64,000 bases of DNA, taken from positions 1 to 64,000 of the forward strand of contig CAISDJ010000071.1 in NCBI GenBank assembly GCA_903884105.1. Direction: 5' to 3'. Of this stretch, positions 17,347-27,121 are shown in pieces; the stretch's first letter is position 1; each line of letters begins with the position of its first letter. Made by a program: the position numbers and the translations under genes. The notes beneath the pieces were generated by a model. The model had not been told where the DNA came from. It saw only the letters and a list, made by a program, of their open reading frames with translations, and did not search any database. The DNA is from an uncultured Pseudomonadota bacterium. GTDB lineage: Bacteria; Pseudomonadota; Gammaproteobacteria; Steroidobacterales; Steroidobacteraceae.

Positions 17347-17868
17347 ATGCCTAGCTGGATCTCCGTTTTGTCCATCACTCATCTGCCATTTCCGGTTTCA
17401 CTTGAGTTGCTCTTGATCGCCGGTCGCGCCGTAGCGCTGGTGGGATCCTTTTGTGTCCTCGCATGGGCGTTTTCGCGCTGGCGCCGGTCGATGGCCCTCG
17501 ATACCCAACGGCTCTTTGAGCAACTGGACCTCATTCAGGGTGAGCTGCATGGCTTGGCCGAATCAGTCGCCATTCTGACTGGGCGCCTCGAGGCGCTGAA
17601 CGACAAGGTCGCAACGACAGCACAGGCAGCACCCGCTCCTGGGGTGTCCGGGCAACGGGTGTATGAAAACGCTATCCGTCTCGCTCAGCGGGGGTTGTCG
17701 AGTGAAGACCTCGCATCCCAATGCGGCCTCTCCCGCAATGAGGCGGACCTGCTCGTGCGACTGCACGGACGCAAGGAAGACAGTTTGCGCACCCATGCGG
17801 AACAGAGTGCTGCTGGAGCCGCCGCTGTGGTCAGTTCGCCGCGCAAGCGATTGGCCGCCATTGGCTAG
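17347..17868 (+). CDS. DUF2802 membrane-anchored protein of the flagellar/chemotaxis cluster
   Basis: This 173-residue protein has one N-terminal transmembrane segment (about residues 18-40), a helical coiled-coil-like stretch (LFEQLDLIQGELHGLAESVAI) and a C-terminal DUF2802 module: YENAIRLAQRGLSSEDLA, then CGLSRNEADLLVRLHG. The module looks like a small helix-turn-helix-type fold. A homologue follows cheW at the same place in P. aeruginosa (PA1465), but the function is not known. ATG 17347 has AGGAA 7 bases upstream; TTG 17329 is an alternative. It ends exactly where the convergent flhX gene ends. Confidence 0.8.
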   Translation: MPSWISVLSITHLPFPVSLELLLIAGRAVALVGSFCVLAWAFSRWRRSMALDTQRLFEQLDLIQGELHGLAESVAILTGRLEALNDKVATTAQAAPAPGVSGQRVYENAIRLAQRGLSSEDLASQCGLSRNEADLLVRLHGRKEDSLRTHAEQSAAGAAAVVSSPRKRLAAIG

Positions 17869-18180
17869 TCAGGGTGCAGTGGCATCCTGAGTCCGAGGTC
17901 GTGCGGTCTCCGCCTGTCGTTCGATGTCCCAGATGAAGCGCAGTACTTCGGCCACCGCGACGTACAACTCGCGGGGAATCGCCTCATTCAAGTCGAGTCT
18001 GGACAACGCCGCGGCAAGCGCCGGGTCCTGCTGCAGCGGAATGCCGTGTTCCTTCGCGATCGCCAGAATTCTTTCCGCAGTCTCACCTCCACCCTTTGCA
18101 ATGACGCGCGGTGTGCGCTCGCGCTCGGGTCGGTAGTGCAAGGCGACTGCAACGGCAGGAGGGGGCGGGTTTCTGCTCAT
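17869..18180 (-). CDS. FlhX/FhlB-type protein (stand-alone FlhB C-terminal domain)
   Basis: This 103-residue protein aligns with the cytoplasmic domain of FlhB from its cleavage site onward. Its start (MSRNPPPP) corresponds to the NPTH site, and VIAKGGGETAERILAIAKEHGIPL matches VVAKGADHVAAKIRELAAEHGVPL of the FlhB encoded here. IPRELYVAVAEVLRFIW matches IPAKLYAAVAQVLTYVY. The T-H of NPTH is absent, and so are the membrane segments. Such proteins (FlhX of Helicobacter, FhlB) can replace the C-fragment of cleaved FlhB. It overlaps the upstream FliK-like gene by ATGA. Confidence 0.85.
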   Translation of the reverse strand: MSRNPPPPAVAVALHYRPERERTPRVIAKGGGETAERILAIAKEHGIPLQQDPALAAALSRLDLNEAIPRELYVAVAEVLRFIWDIERQAETARPRTQDATAP

Positions 18181-19364
18181 GCTCGTGCGTCTACCAGTTG
18201 TGAGCGAGACTGGCCCGGATCGGCGGCCGGGAGACCATGCAGACAGACGACCTCGTCCACATCAAGACCTGTGGTCAATAGCGCCCCCGTCAGCGTGTGA
18301 CACGACATCTTCAATCGTTCGACCACCGCTGCGGAGTCGGACCTCAAGAGAACTGCAATCCGTCCAGCGTGTAGAGCGACGCGGGCATGGACAGCTTCGC
18401 CATGGCGCAATGTCAATACCGCCTCGACGGCCCAGCCGGGCGACTGTCCGGGTGGCTGATCCGGTTGTCGTTCGAAGCGGAATCTGACCATGCGGACGTC
18501 CTTGTCCTGGCGGACGGGAATCTCGATGAGATAGGCCAGACCCTGTGCTGTGGTGTTGATCAATTGCGTCGCAGTCAACCTTGCCACGGCGCCCTCGACC
18601 TGCTGCCGCAGTTCGTGAACCTGGTCGGCGGGAGCTGCGATCGAAGGTAAAGAGGGAGCGGAGTCGGTGAGCGGCAACAGTGAACCGTGGAGCATCGGCA
18701 ACGGCGCTGCAGCGTTGGCGGGGAGAGTGCTTGTACTTGCACGCGGCATGTCCTGTTCGGCAGCCAGTGAGCGCACGGCGAGCAGCAATGCCTTCAAGTC
18801 GCGCAGGGGTAGTTGGGCGAGCGTAAGTGTTGACAGACTGCGGGCGAGCTGCGACTCAAGGAAGAGTCCGGACTGCTTGATCGCCGTTTGCAGCCCCTCC
18901 GCAGAGACCAATTGCCCGGTTGTCGGCAGTCCTTCCCATAGGGCAGAGAGCGCCAGCATTAGTCGTGGCGGCAGGGTGATGCCCGGCGCCATGCGGCCCG
19001 CGAGCCATCCCGCGTTGGCCAGCAGGCCAGCGGGGCTTGCCTGCCGCGGGAGCACTCTCCGCAGCGAGTCGCTGGCAACGTCCGGCACGGTCGGGGTCTC
19101 GACCTCCAGCGTCTCGAACGCGATGACGGGGCTATTGCGCAGCACCCGCAGCCTCAGCACCTCACCGTTGGCAGGCCCCGTTGGGTCCCCGGAAGCGAGA
19201 CGGGCCGGCACCCGCGTCTGGCCAATGTTCAACCACAGGTGCCCGGAGGCTGCATCGCTGACAGCGACAGCTTCCACGATCGAGCCCACTCGCCACTCTG
19301 GAATCAATCCTGGTGCGCGACCGAGCAGGCCGAGGCTGGGGGATGAAGCGACTTCGATGCGCAT
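18177..19364 (-). CDS. second FliK-like hook-length control domain protein
   Basis: This 395-residue protein has no signal peptide. Residues 1-90 look like a small beta domain (VAVSDAASGHLWLNIGQTRVPARL). The middle is Leu/Ala-rich, and residues of about 255-385 resemble the FliK C-terminal Flg_hook domain (AVEAVLTLRHGEAVHARVAL, then a LLRSDSAAVVERLKM segment). It forms an operon with the FlhX-type gene, so the pair mirrors the FliK-FlhB substrate-switch pair. It starts 24 bases after a predicted sigma-28 start site. What it does beside canonical fliK is unknown. Confidence 0.75.
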   Translation of the reverse strand: MRIEVASSPSLGLLGRAPGLIPEWRVGSIVEAVAVSDAASGHLWLNIGQTRVPARLASGDPTGPANGEVLRLRVLRNSPVIAFETLEVETPTVPDVASDSLRRVLPRQASPAGLLANAGWLAGRMAPGITLPPRLMLALSALWEGLPTTGQLVSAEGLQTAIKQSGLFLESQLARSLSTLTLAQLPLRDLKALLLAVRSLAAEQDMPRASTSTLPANAAAPLPMLHGSLLPLTDSAPSLPSIAAPADQVHELRQQVEGAVARLTATQLINTTAQGLAYLIEIPVRQDKDVRMVRFRFERQPDQPPGQSPGWAVEAVLTLRHGEAVHARVALHAGRIAVLLRSDSAAVVERLKMSCHTLTGALLTTGLDVDEVVCLHGLPAADPGQSRSQLVDARA

Positions 19365-19394
19365 AGCGTGTACCGACTGTGTCCTCCTGCACCG

Positions 19395-19421
19395 TTATCG
19401 GCCGCCAGGGCCAAGGCCTTA
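19395..19421 (-). promoter_or_regulatory. sigma-28 (FliA) promoter of the FliK-like/FlhX operon
   Basis: Reading the - strand, TAAG is followed after exactly 15 bases by GCCGATAA, a perfect sigma-28 -10 element (consensus TAAA-N15-GCCGATAA). The start would be near 19388. An AGGAGG stands at about 19387-19382, and the ATG is at 19364. Confidence 0.7.
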
Positions 19422-19452
19422 AGGCTTTCCCCGAAACGCGGGGGTGACAGTA

Positions 19453-19479
19453 TCAAGACGCCGACGGTAATGCCGATAG
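19453..19479 (+). promoter_or_regulatory. sigma-28 (FliA) promoter of the STAS-cheA operon
   Basis: TCAA (19453-19456), 15 bases, then GCCGATAG (19472-19479). The spacing is exact, the -10 element matches 7 of 8 positions, and TCAA is the -35 form common in Pseudomonas FliA promoters. The start would be near 19486, about 100 bases before ATG 19586. It diverges from the sigma-28 promoter at 19395-19421; the two -35 elements are about 31 bp apart. Confidence 0.7.
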
Positions 19480-19585
19480 CGCTTCTCACGAACCCACTAT
19501 CGGGCTCGCTTGCTGCACCTGCAGCGGCGGGCGCCTGGACCGCGTGCGAAAGCATGTCACTTTGATCGAACGGAAGGCGGATGCA

Positions 19586-19993
19586 ATGAAAGCCGGGAAG
19601 TCACCCAAGCGAGCGCGCGCGACCAGCCCGCCGGAAGAGGTAGTTGCAACTGCACAGGAAAGCAGCCAGCCGGCTGTCCCCGTCGCGGATGTAGCGGCGA
19701 AACAGGAGCAGGTGCGAAAAGCAGTGGTACTCCTGGCCGAATGCACGGTAAGGAATGCCATGGCCTTGCGGACCTCGCTGCTCGACTCCCTCGACGCGCC
19801 TGGGAGCGTGGATGTGGAAGTCGGCGCCGTCGAGCGCGTCGACACCGCTTGCCTGCAGCTGCTCCTGGCGTTCGTGCGGGAAAGAAGCCAGCACGGTAGA
19901 TCCACGGCATGGCGCGGTCGCAGCGACGTGCTCGAGCAGGCAACAACATTGCTGGGTTTGGGCGGAACGCTGGCGATCAGCGGCGCGGCTTGA
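19586..19993 (+). CDS. STAS-domain protein heading the chemotaxis operon
   Basis: This 135-residue protein has a basic, Pro/Ser-rich N-terminus (about 1-45) followed by a STAS domain (about 48-135). The domain contains AVVLLAECTVRNAMALRTSLLDSL, VDVEVGAVERVDTACLQLLLAF and a final helix in DVLEQATTLLGLGGTLAI. The anti-anti-sigma phosphoserine position is replaced by threonine (VDTACLQL). Such stand-alone STAS proteins often precede cheA in gammaproteobacteria; the role is unproven. ATG 19586 has GGAAGG 8 bases upstream, and cheA begins 7 bases after the stop. Confidence 0.8.
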   Translation: MKAGKSPKRARATSPPEEVVATAQESSQPAVPVADVAAKQEQVRKAVVLLAECTVRNAMALRTSLLDSLDAPGSVDVEVGAVERVDTACLQLLLAFVRERSQHGRSTAWRGRSDVLEQATTLLGLGGTLAISGAA

Positions 19994-20000
19994 GGTCAAC

Positions 20001-22115
20001 ATGGCACTAGATCTTGAACAATTCCACGAGGCCTTTTTCGAAGAGGCCTTCGAAGCGCTGGACACCATGGAGTCGGCGCTCCTTAAACTCAATATCGGCA
20101 ACCCGGAGCCTGAGCTCGTCAATACGATCTTCCGCGTTGCCCACTCGATCAAGGGGGGCAGCGCCACGTTCGGGTTTACCGAAGTGGCCTCGTTCACCCA
20201 CACCCTTGAAACATTGCTGGACGAATTGCGTGGTGGGCGCATGCAGGTGACGCGCGGGCTGTCAGACCTGCTGCTGAAGTCCGTCGATGTCATGCGGGAG
20301 ATGTTGCGGTCAGTACAACACAAGACGCCAATCGATCCGCAGCGAGTGGCGGATTTGCAGTTCGACCTCGAACTGGCCATCCTGCAGAAGAATCAGGCGC
20401 CGGCAGCGGCCCCTGAGCTTCCCGATGTTGCACCGGCTCCGACGCCCGATGCAGCACTGCCGACAATGCCCGCGACGGCCATCCTTGGCCAGCGCCGCTG
20501 GCAGATCGGCTTCCGCCCCTACCCACAGCTTCTGCTCAGGGGCAATGATCCCTTGCGGTTGTTGCGCGAACTCCATGAACTGGGCTCGCTTGAAGTCGAA
20601 GTCGACATCAGCGGACTGCCCGCACTGTCAGAAATGAACACCGAAGATTGCTATCTGGCATGGAACCTGGTCCTGACCAGCGAAGTGACCCGGGACGTGA
20701 TCGCGCAGGTCTTCGATTGGGCGGAAGGCGACTGCAAACTGGAGATCGTGGAGATCAAGTCTGGCCTGGCAGAACGAACGGCGCCCCCCTCCGCCGTCGT
20801 GGTACCTATTGGAATCGCATCTGCTCACGAGGCGCAGATCGAGGTCGCGACAACGGCAACACTTGAGCCTGCCGCGGAACAGGGCCGCTCCCAGGGGGCG
20901 AGTCCGGCAACGCCGAGCCCGGCCCAGGGCGGTTCTGATTCAGGGTCGATCCGCGTCAGCACCGAGAAGATCGACGAGATCATGAACACCGTGGGCGAGA
21001 TCGTGATTACGCAATCCATGCTGAGCCAGCTTGGCTCGAGCATGGAAGGGCCATTGGCCGAGCAACTTCGCTCGGGTCTCGCGCAACTTGAGCGCAATGT
21101 GCGTGAACTGCAGGAGGGTGTCATGCGCGTTCGCATGTTGCCCATCAGCTTCGTCTTCAGCCGGTTCCCGCGAATGGTCCGCGACCTCAGCCACCGCCTT
21201 GGCAAGGAAATAGAACTCAAACTCACCGGCGACACTACCGAGCTCGACAAGACGGTCCTTGAAAAGATCGGTGATCCGCTGGTCCATCTCGTGCGCAACA
21301 GCATCGATCACGGCATTGAGAAGCCGGACATCCGCCGGGCAGCGGGCAAGGCTGCTGCGGGTACCGTTCACCTCGACGCCTACCACAAGGGTGGAAACAT
21401 CACAGTCGAAGTACGGGATGACGGTGCCGGGCTCGATCGGGATCGAATCCTCGCCAAGGCTCGTGAGCGCGGACTCGTTGGCGCTACCGAGGTTCCTGAC
21501 GATACCGCCATCTACGATCTGATTTTTGCTGCGGGATTCTCGACGGCAGAGAAGACGACTGACGTATCGGGCCGCGGTGTGGGCCTGGACGTGGTACGCC
21601 GTAACGTGCAGGAGCTCGGCGGCACCATCGAGATCCGTACGGAGCGAGGCAAGGGAAGCTGCTTCACGATCACGTTGCCGCTGACGCTTGCCATTGTCGA
21701 TGGTCAGTCGGTGGCCGTTGGCTCGGAAACGTACATTGTTCCGCTGACGACCATCATCGAGTCGATGCAGCTCAAGCCGTCCATGGTCAACCGCATTGCC
21801 GGGCGGGGAGAAGTGTTCCTGTTCCGGGATGGGTATGTCCCCGTTGTTCGCCTGCACCAGGTATTCGGAGTCAAACCCAGAACCCACGAGCTTCACGAGG
21901 GCCTGCTCATGATCGTGGAGGGAGAGGGCAGGCGCGTAGGGCTCTTCGTGGACGATCTGCTGGGGCAGCAGCAGGTCGTCATCAAATCCCTCGAGACCAA
22001 CTATCGCCGGGTCGAGGGTGTCTCCGGCGCGACCATCCTTGGAGATGGCTCTGTGGCGTTGATCCTTGACGTCCCGGGTTTGATCCGCTTTGCGGCGGAG
22101 CGTCTCGCAGCATGA
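20001..22115 (+). CDS. cheA: chemotaxis histidine kinase CheA
   Basis: This 704-residue kinase autophosphorylates in response to the receptor and passes phosphate to CheY and CheB. P1 carries the phospho-histidine H48 ([14 protein letters not shown]). A domain at about 160-265 ([20 protein letters not shown]) is the P2-like module of many proteobacterial CheA proteins. P3 dimerisation begins [17 protein letters not shown]-like at about 318. The P4 ATPase has [21 protein letters not shown] and [14 protein letters not shown]5 is CheW-like and ends the protein. ATG 20001 is chosen; the longer open frame runs back into the STAS gene. Confidence 0.97.
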   Translation: MALDLEQFHEAFFEEAFEALDTMESALLKLNIGNPEPELVNTIFRVAHSIKGGSATFGFTEVASFTHTLETLLDELRGGRMQVTRGLSDLLLKSVDVMREMLRSVQHKTPIDPQRVADLQFDLELAILQKNQAPAAAPELPDVAPAPTPDAALPTMPATAILGQRRWQIGFRPYPQLLLRGNDPLRLLRELHELGSLEVEVDISGLPALSEMNTEDCYLAWNLVLTSEVTRDVIAQVFDWAEGDCKLEIVEIKSGLAERTAPPSAVVVPIGIASAHEAQIEVATTATLEPAAEQGRSQGASPATPSPAQGGSDSGSIRVSTEKIDEIMNTVGEIVITQSMLSQLGSSMEGPLAEQLRSGLAQLERNVRELQEGVMRVRMLPISFVFSRFPRMVRDLSHRLGKEIELKLTGDTTELDKTVLEKIGDPLVHLVRNSIDHGIEKPDIRRAAGKAAAGTVHLDAYHKGGNITVEVRDDGAGLDRDRILAKARERGLVGATEVPDDTAIYDLIFAAGFSTAEKTTDVSGRGVGLDVVRRNVQELGGTIEIRTERGKGSCFTITLPLTLAIVDGQSVAVGSETYIVPLTTIIESMQLKPSMVNRIAGRGEVFLFRDGYVPVVRLHQVFGVKPRTHELHEGLLMIVEGEGRRVGLFVDDLLGQQQVVIKSLETNYRRVEGVSGATILGDGSVALILDVPGLIRFAAERLAA

Positions 22116-22176
22116 CGGATGCCAGTCAGCGGGCTGCTGTGGTTTTACGGATTCTTGCAAGAACCGAAGCGACAAA

Positions 22177-23922
22177 ATGAAATCATTCGACATGACCATC
22201 AAGGCAAAGCTGTCGGCGACTCTGCTGTTGATGGCAGCTTTGCTGATCGGCGTCGGGGCCATGGGATACATGGGGACGCGCAGTGCCCACACCGAGTTGG
22301 ACACCATGTTCAATGGCAGGCTCCTGCCCTCGTCCTGGGTGGACGATATCGTCTCCCTGGAGCGCAAGGCCATTGAGTCGGTCGAAATGGCGACCATCAA
22401 GCAGGATGTGGCGTCAGCCGCGGCCGCGATGGCGTTGATTCGGGAGAACGGTGCAAAGAGCCGCGCTCTCCGGGAGCAGCTCGGCGGCGTCAAGGCAACC
22501 GAGGAGGAGCGGCAGTTCATCGCCCAGCTCAGTGACATGAGTAACACGTTGCTCCGGACCAATGAGGAAGCGGCCCTTGCGCTGCAGGCGAAGGACTACG
22601 CCACGGCGGAAAAGGCCATTCTTGAGCGGGCCCGGCCCGGCTACGAGCAGCTCGTTGAAACCGTTGACCAGCTGCAGGATGCGCAGATTCGCGCGGCAGA
22701 CGCCATCTGGGCGGAGGAGCAAAAGGCGGCCGCGCGCAATAACGTGTTGATGCTGGGCGTGATCGCAGTTGGAATTGGCATCGCAACCGCCCTCGGAATG
22801 TTGTTGGGGCGGTCCATCGTCGGCGCACTCAATGCTGCAGTCGACATTGCGAATCGCATCGCGAGTGGTCGAGTTGGCAATCGCATTGAGGCACGCAGTC
22901 ACGACGAGTTCGGCAAACTGTTGTCTTCCCTCGGTTCAATGGACGCCAAACTGGTCGAGATCGTGAGTGGAGTCCGCTCGGCGGCCGAGTCGGTGGGCAG
23001 CGCCGCTGGCCAACTGTCTCAAGGCAACGACGACTTGTCGAATCGCACGCAAGAACAGGCATCGGCACTGGAGGAGACCGCTGCCAGCATGGAAGAGATG
23101 ACGGCGACCGTGAAGCAGAACGCCGACAACGCGCGTCAGGCCAATCAGCTGGCAGCGGGCGCCCGGGAGCAGGCGGAAAGAGGCGGGACTGTCGTACACA
23201 GGGCGATCAGCGCCATGGCCGAGATCAATGCGTCCAGCCGCAAGATCGCCGACATCATCGGTGTCATCGATGCGATTGCCTTTCAGACCAACTTGCTGGC
23301 GCTGAACGCCGCCGTAGAGGCGGCGCGCGCAGGCGAGCAGGGGCGTGGCTTTGCTGTTGTCGCGAGCGAAGTGCGGAACCTTGCCCAGCGCAGTGCCGCA
23401 GCCGCGAAGGAAATTAAGGGGCTCATCAGTGATTCCGTAGAGAACGTGAAGGCGGGTTCGGCACTCGTCGATGAGTCCGGCAATACTCTGAGCGAGCTCA
23501 TGGAGAGCATCAAGAAGGTGACTGACATCGTGGCCGAGATCGCAGCGGCGAGCGAAGAGCAGTCGGCTGGAATCGAGCAGGTCAACAATGCAGTTACGCA
23601 AATGGACGGCGTGACCCAGCAGAACGCAGCTCTGGTGGAGCAGGCGGCAGCGGCCAGCAAGTCGATGCAGCAGCAGTCAGCCGACCTGGTCCGTCAGATT
23701 GGCTTCTTCAAGACATCTGCAGAAGGCCTGGCGGGGCCGGTGGTGCGCGAATCGCAGACGGTCCGATCCAAGCCCGCAATCGTGAAGTCGTCGCATTCTG
23801 CACTGAAATCGCTGTCGGCTGCACCTTCTTCAGTGAAGGCCCCCAGGAAGACCTACGTCCCGGTTTCACCCTTGCCGTTGTCCAAGGTGAGCGGTGACGA
23901 CTCTGCCTGGCAGGAGTTTTGA
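22177..23922 (+). CDS. methyl-accepting chemotaxis protein with C-terminal pentapeptide
   Basis: This 581-residue receptor has TM1 at about 12-32, a periplasmic helical 4HB_MCP-type sensor, TM2 at about 190-212 and a HAMP domain. A long cytoplasmic signalling coiled coil has the hairpin tip [20 protein letters not shown] followed by [18 protein letters not shown]. The last five residues, AWQEF, fit the xWxxF pentapeptide by which receptors tether CheR and CheB, both encoded just downstream. ATG 22177 begins a normal receptor N-terminus. The ligand cannot be read from the sequence. Confidence 0.94.
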   Translation: MKSFDMTIKAKLSATLLLMAALLIGVGAMGYMGTRSAHTELDTMFNGRLLPSSWVDDIVSLERKAIESVEMATIKQDVASAAAAMALIRENGAKSRALREQLGGVKATEEERQFIAQLSDMSNTLLRTNEEAALALQAKDYATAEKAILERARPGYEQLVETVDQLQDAQIRAADAIWAEEQKAAARNNVLMLGVIAVGIGIATALGMLLGRSIVGALNAAVDIANRIASGRVGNRIEARSHDEFGKLLSSLGSMDAKLVEIVSGVRSAAESVGSAAGQLSQGNDDLSNRTQEQASALEETAASMEEMTATVKQNADNARQANQLAAGAREQAERGGTVVHRAISAMAEINASSRKIADIIGVIDAIAFQTNLLALNAAVEAARAGEQGRGFAVVASEVRNLAQRSAAAAKEIKGLISDSVENVKAGSALVDESGNTLSELMESIKKVTDIVAEIAAASEEQSAGIEQVNNAVTQMDGVTQQNAALVEQAAAASKSMQQQSADLVRQIGFFKTSAEGLAGPVVRESQTVRSKPAIVKSSHSALKSLSAAPSSVKAPRKTYVPVSPLPLSKVSGDDSAWQEF

Positions 23923-24413
23923 TGATGGAAGGCGCGAACCGTACTAAGCAGGTACTGACCTTCATCCTCGGCATGGAGACCTACGGGGTGGATATCCTTC
24001 TAGTACAGGAAATCCGGGGATGGTCGCAGGTCACGCGGATTCCACAGACGCCTCCGCACGTCCTCGGCGTACTGAACTTGCGCGGATCCATCGTGCCCAT
24101 CGTGGACTTGCGCATGCGGTTTCGTCTCGAGCGGGCGGAATACACTGCCGTGACGGTCATCATCGTACTGTCGGTCGAGACGTCGTCGGGGCGGCGGGAC
24201 CTCGGCGTCGTGGTCGATGGCGTTTCAGACGTCATTGACATCAAGGCCGTAGACCTGAAGCCCGCGCCGGATCTTGGCAGTCAGGTCAGCACGGAGTTCA
24301 TTCAGGGCTTGATGACCGTCGGGGAGAACATGGTGATGCTTCTCGATATCGATCGTCTCGTGGGCGGCGATATCGGAGATGTAGTGATGCCGCCCAAAGT
24401 GGCGAACGGTTGA
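23922..24413 (+). CDS. cheW: chemotaxis coupling protein CheW
   Basis: This 163-residue CheW scaffold bridges receptor and CheA P5. Family segments include TFILGMETYGVDILLVQEI, VLGVLNLRGSIVPIVDLRMRF and GVVVDGVSDVIDI. ATG 23922 overlaps the receptor stop (TGATG) and has AGGAG 6 bases upstream; a second ATG at 23925 is possible. It sits between the receptor and cheR. Confidence 0.96.
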   Translation: MMEGANRTKQVLTFILGMETYGVDILLVQEIRGWSQVTRIPQTPPHVLGVLNLRGSIVPIVDLRMRFRLERAEYTAVTVIIVLSVETSSGRRDLGVVVDGVSDVIDIKAVDLKPAPDLGSQVSTEFIQGLMTVGENMVMLLDIDRLVGGDIGDVVMPPKVANG

Positions 24414-25306
24414 TGCGGGCGGTCGGAAGTACTGAATCCATGTCAGCCTCGTCAATCCATTTGTTTTCAGGCGCTCCATCCGGAGTCGACCTCGAGCTCA
24501 GGGATGCGGAGTTTCTGTTCATCAGCCATGTGATTGCTGAGAACGCCGGCATCGTGCTCGGGCCCAGCAAGCGGCAGCTCGTGCAGGGGCGGCTTGCCCG
24601 GCGCCTCCGTGAACTGGGCGTGCCATCCTTCGCTGCCTACTGCGACATGCTCCGGGACTCGGGGCCGGAAGAGCTGGTCGCGCTGATCAACGCGCTGACA
24701 ACCAACGTCACGGCATTTTTTCGCGAGATCCATCATTTCGAGGCGATGGCGGAGTGGATGCTCCCGGAGGCGCTCGCGAGGAATGCCCGCACTCGGCGTA
24801 TCCGGATCTGGTCTGCCGGCTGTTCGAGCGGAGAAGAGCCGTATTCCATCGCAATGACCGTGGCCGAGAATCTCCCGCAAGGCGAGAAGTGGGATCTCAA
24901 GATCCTGGCGACCGATATCGACAGCAATGTGCTGGCGTCTGCGTCGCAGGGGCTTTATCCCGTTGACCGCCTGAGCGGCATCTCCGACGGCCGCCGTCAG
25001 CGCTGGCTTGTCAAGGGAGCGGGACGGAACGTCGGCTGGGCGAAGGTCCGGGACGATGTCAGGGCGATGGTCACGTTCAAGCCACTGAACCTGATGGGCG
25101 AGTGGCCCATGCGTGGCGGCTTCGACATCATCTTCTGTCGCAACGTCATGATCTATTTTGACCAGCCCACTCGCGACAAGTTGGTCCACCGCTACTCCAC
25201 TCTTCTGCCGGAGGGCGGCTGTCTCTGTGTCGGCCATTCTGAATCGATCCACGCGGGCACGGCGCCGGTACGCCTCGTGTCTCGCACCATCTATCGCAAG
25301 ACCTAG
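24413..25306 (+). CDS. cheR: chemoreceptor glutamate methyltransferase CheR
   Basis: This 297-residue SAM-dependent enzyme methylates receptor glutamates. It has the helical N-domain (IVLGPSKRQLVQGRLARRLRE), VTAFFRE, the SAM loop WSAGCSSGEEPYSIAM and the late motif DIIFCRNVMIYFD. The beta-subdomain that binds receptor pentapeptides is present in the usual place. ATG 24413 overlaps the cheW stop (TGATG). Confidence 0.97.
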   Translation: MRAVGSTESMSASSIHLFSGAPSGVDLELRDAEFLFISHVIAENAGIVLGPSKRQLVQGRLARRLRELGVPSFAAYCDMLRDSGPEELVALINALTTNVTAFFREIHHFEAMAEWMLPEALARNARTRRIRIWSAGCSSGEEPYSIAMTVAENLPQGEKWDLKILATDIDSNVLASASQGLYPVDRLSGISDGRRQRWLVKGAGRNVGWAKVRDDVRAMVTFKPLNLMGEWPMRGGFDIIFCRNVMIYFDQPTRDKLVHRYSTLLPEGGCLCVGHSESIHAGTAPVRLVSRTIYRKT

Positions 25307-25316
25307 GGACAGGCCG

Positions 25317-25958
25317 GTGCACGCTCACGCCAATCTGAATCATTCGCGACCGCTTTCGAAGCCGCCGGCAGGCTTTGAGCACATTCGCCGCTACCAGGAT
25401 CCACGGGGAGCGGTGATCGCGAAGCTGCTGCCCGGCGACTACTACGTAACGACCGAGGACGAGATTCTGGACACCGTCCTCGGCTCCTGCGTTTCTGCGT
25501 GCATTCGCAGCCCCAGGCTCAATATCGGTGGGATGAATCATTTCATGCTGCCGCAACCCCGGAACGACGGCACGGATTCCTGGACCGACAAGGCCGGCAA
25601 TGCAACCCGCTACGGAACGGCATCGATGGAGTATCTGATCAACCGGATTCTCAAGGGCGGTGCCCAGCGTTCCGAGCTTGAGGTAAAGATCTTCGGTGGT
25701 GCCCGCGTACTCGCAGCGCTTACCGATGTGGGTGAGAACAATATCGAGTTCGTCCGTGAATTCCTTCGCAATGAAGGATTGCGGATCCTGGCGGAGGACG
25801 TGGGCGATACCTGTCCTCGTCATATCCAGTACTCGCCCATGACCGGCAAGGTGCGCGTCAAGCAACTGAAGCGCTCGGACGGGGTGGCCTCTCGCGAACT
25901 GCAGTACCAGACTGGCCTGGCAGTCGCCCCGGCGGTGGGATCCATTGATCTTTTTTGA
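25317..25958 (+). CDS. cheD: receptor glutamine deamidase CheD
   Basis: This 213-residue protein deamidates receptor glutamines and in some bacteria modulates CheC. The catalytic Cys58 (GSCVSACI) and His75 (GGMNHFMLP) are present. GTG 25317 is chosen: it stands 10 bases after the cheR stop and gives a typical N-terminus ([15 protein letters not shown] follows), whereas the open frame otherwise extends into cheR. It overlaps no neighbour; cheB starts 16 bases later. Confidence 0.94.
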   Translation: MHAHANLNHSRPLSKPPAGFEHIRRYQDPRGAVIAKLLPGDYYVTTEDEILDTVLGSCVSACIRSPRLNIGGMNHFMLPQPRNDGTDSWTDKAGNATRYGTASMEYLINRILKGGAQRSELEVKIFGGARVLAALTDVGENNIEFVREFLRNEGLRILAEDVGDTCPRHIQYSPMTGKVRVKQLKRSDGVASRELQYQTGLAVAPAVGSIDLF

Positions 25959-25974
25959 AAACGGACGAAAGCCC

Positions 25975-27087
25975 ATGAAGAAAGTCAGAGTCCTGATCGT
26001 CGACGATTCAGCGCTGGTCCGCCGGCTGCTGACCGAGATCTTTGCCACCGACGCCGATATCGAGGTCGTCGGTGCAGCCAATGATCCATACATGGCGCGA
26101 GAGAAGATCAAACAGCTCAATCCGGACGTCATCACGCTCGACGTTGAGATGCCGCGGATGGATGGCTTGACGTTCCTTGAGAACTTGATGCGGCTGCGGC
26201 CAATGCCGGTGGTCATGGTGTCGTCCCTGACGCAGGCCGGCGCGGACGTGACATTGAGGGCGCTCGAGCTGGGCGCTGTGGATTTTGTAACCAAGCCGAA
26301 GATGGATCTGGCGGGTAGTCTCGCGAACTATGCCGACGAGATTACGGCGAAGGTGAAGGTGGCCGCGGGCGCGCGCCCCCGTACACGCGCGGCTCCCCCG
26401 ACGGGGAGCGCACCGTCACCCAAGCTGTCTGCAGATGCGATCCTTCCGGGGTCCACTCGCAGACCCCTCGTGCTGCGGACGACAGACAAGATCATCGCCA
26501 TTGGAGCTTCAACCGGTGGTACCGAAGCGTTGCGGGAGTTGATCAGTGCGTTGCCCCCCGATGCACCTGCCATCGTGATTTCGCAGCATATTCCGGCTGC
26601 GTTTAGCGGCCCGTTCGCCCAGCGACTTGACAAGGCGTCTGCCATGGCGGTGTCGGAGGCGCAGGATGGTCAATACCTGCTTCCCGGGCACGTTTACGTG
26701 GCGCCCGGAGACAGGCATCTGATCGTCGAGCGTGATGGCGCTCGCTATCGCTGCCGTCTGAACGATGGACCTCATGTGAATCGCCATCGGCCGAGTGTCG
26801 ATGTGATGTTCCGGTCAGTGGCGCACAGCGTCGGGCCAAATGCCGTCGGCATCATCCTGACAGGGATGGGAGATGACGGTGCTCGCGGGCTGAAGGAAAT
26901 GCTGGACGCGGGTGCCCGCACCGTGGCCCAGGACGAGCAGTCGAGCGTTGTCTGGGGGATGCCCGGAAGCGCAGTCAAGCTCGGTGCCGCTGAGCTCGTC
27001 CAGCCGCTTTCCAGGATTCCACAGACGCTGCTGGAACTGGCTGCACAAGCCAGTGGAGTTGCAACCGCAGCGGCCGCTCACGGCTGA
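25975..27087 (+). CDS. cheB: chemotaxis methylesterase CheB
   Basis: This 370-residue enzyme has an N-terminal receiver (phospho-acceptor D56 in [12 protein letters not shown]), a linker at about 135-170, and a C-terminal esterase with S179 ([15 protein letters not shown]), [17 protein letters not shown] and [13 protein letters not shown]. It removes methyl groups added by CheR. ATG 25975 is the start; a TTG 10 codons upstream would overlap cheD. Confidence 0.97.
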   Translation: MKKVRVLIVDDSALVRRLLTEIFATDADIEVVGAANDPYMAREKIKQLNPDVITLDVEMPRMDGLTFLENLMRLRPMPVVMVSSLTQAGADVTLRALELGAVDFVTKPKMDLAGSLANYADEITAKVKVAAGARPRTRAAPPTGSAPSPKLSADAILPGSTRRPLVLRTTDKIIAIGASTGGTEALRELISALPPDAPAIVISQHIPAAFSGPFAQRLDKASAMAVSEAQDGQYLLPGHVYVAPGDRHLIVERDGARYRCRLNDGPHVNRHRPSVDVMFRSVAHSVGPNAVGIILTGMGDDGARGLKEMLDAGARTVAQDEQSSVVWGMPGSAVKLGAAELVQPLSRIPQTLLELAAQASGVATAAAAHG

Positions 27088-27121
27088 GCTGCCGGAGTCG
27101 TACTGTTCGAGGAGGAGTTTC

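Noticed and set aside
20940-22562. 540-codon - strand open frame opposite cheA
   Set aside because: Shadow of cheA and the receptor gene; no family features or ribosome site.
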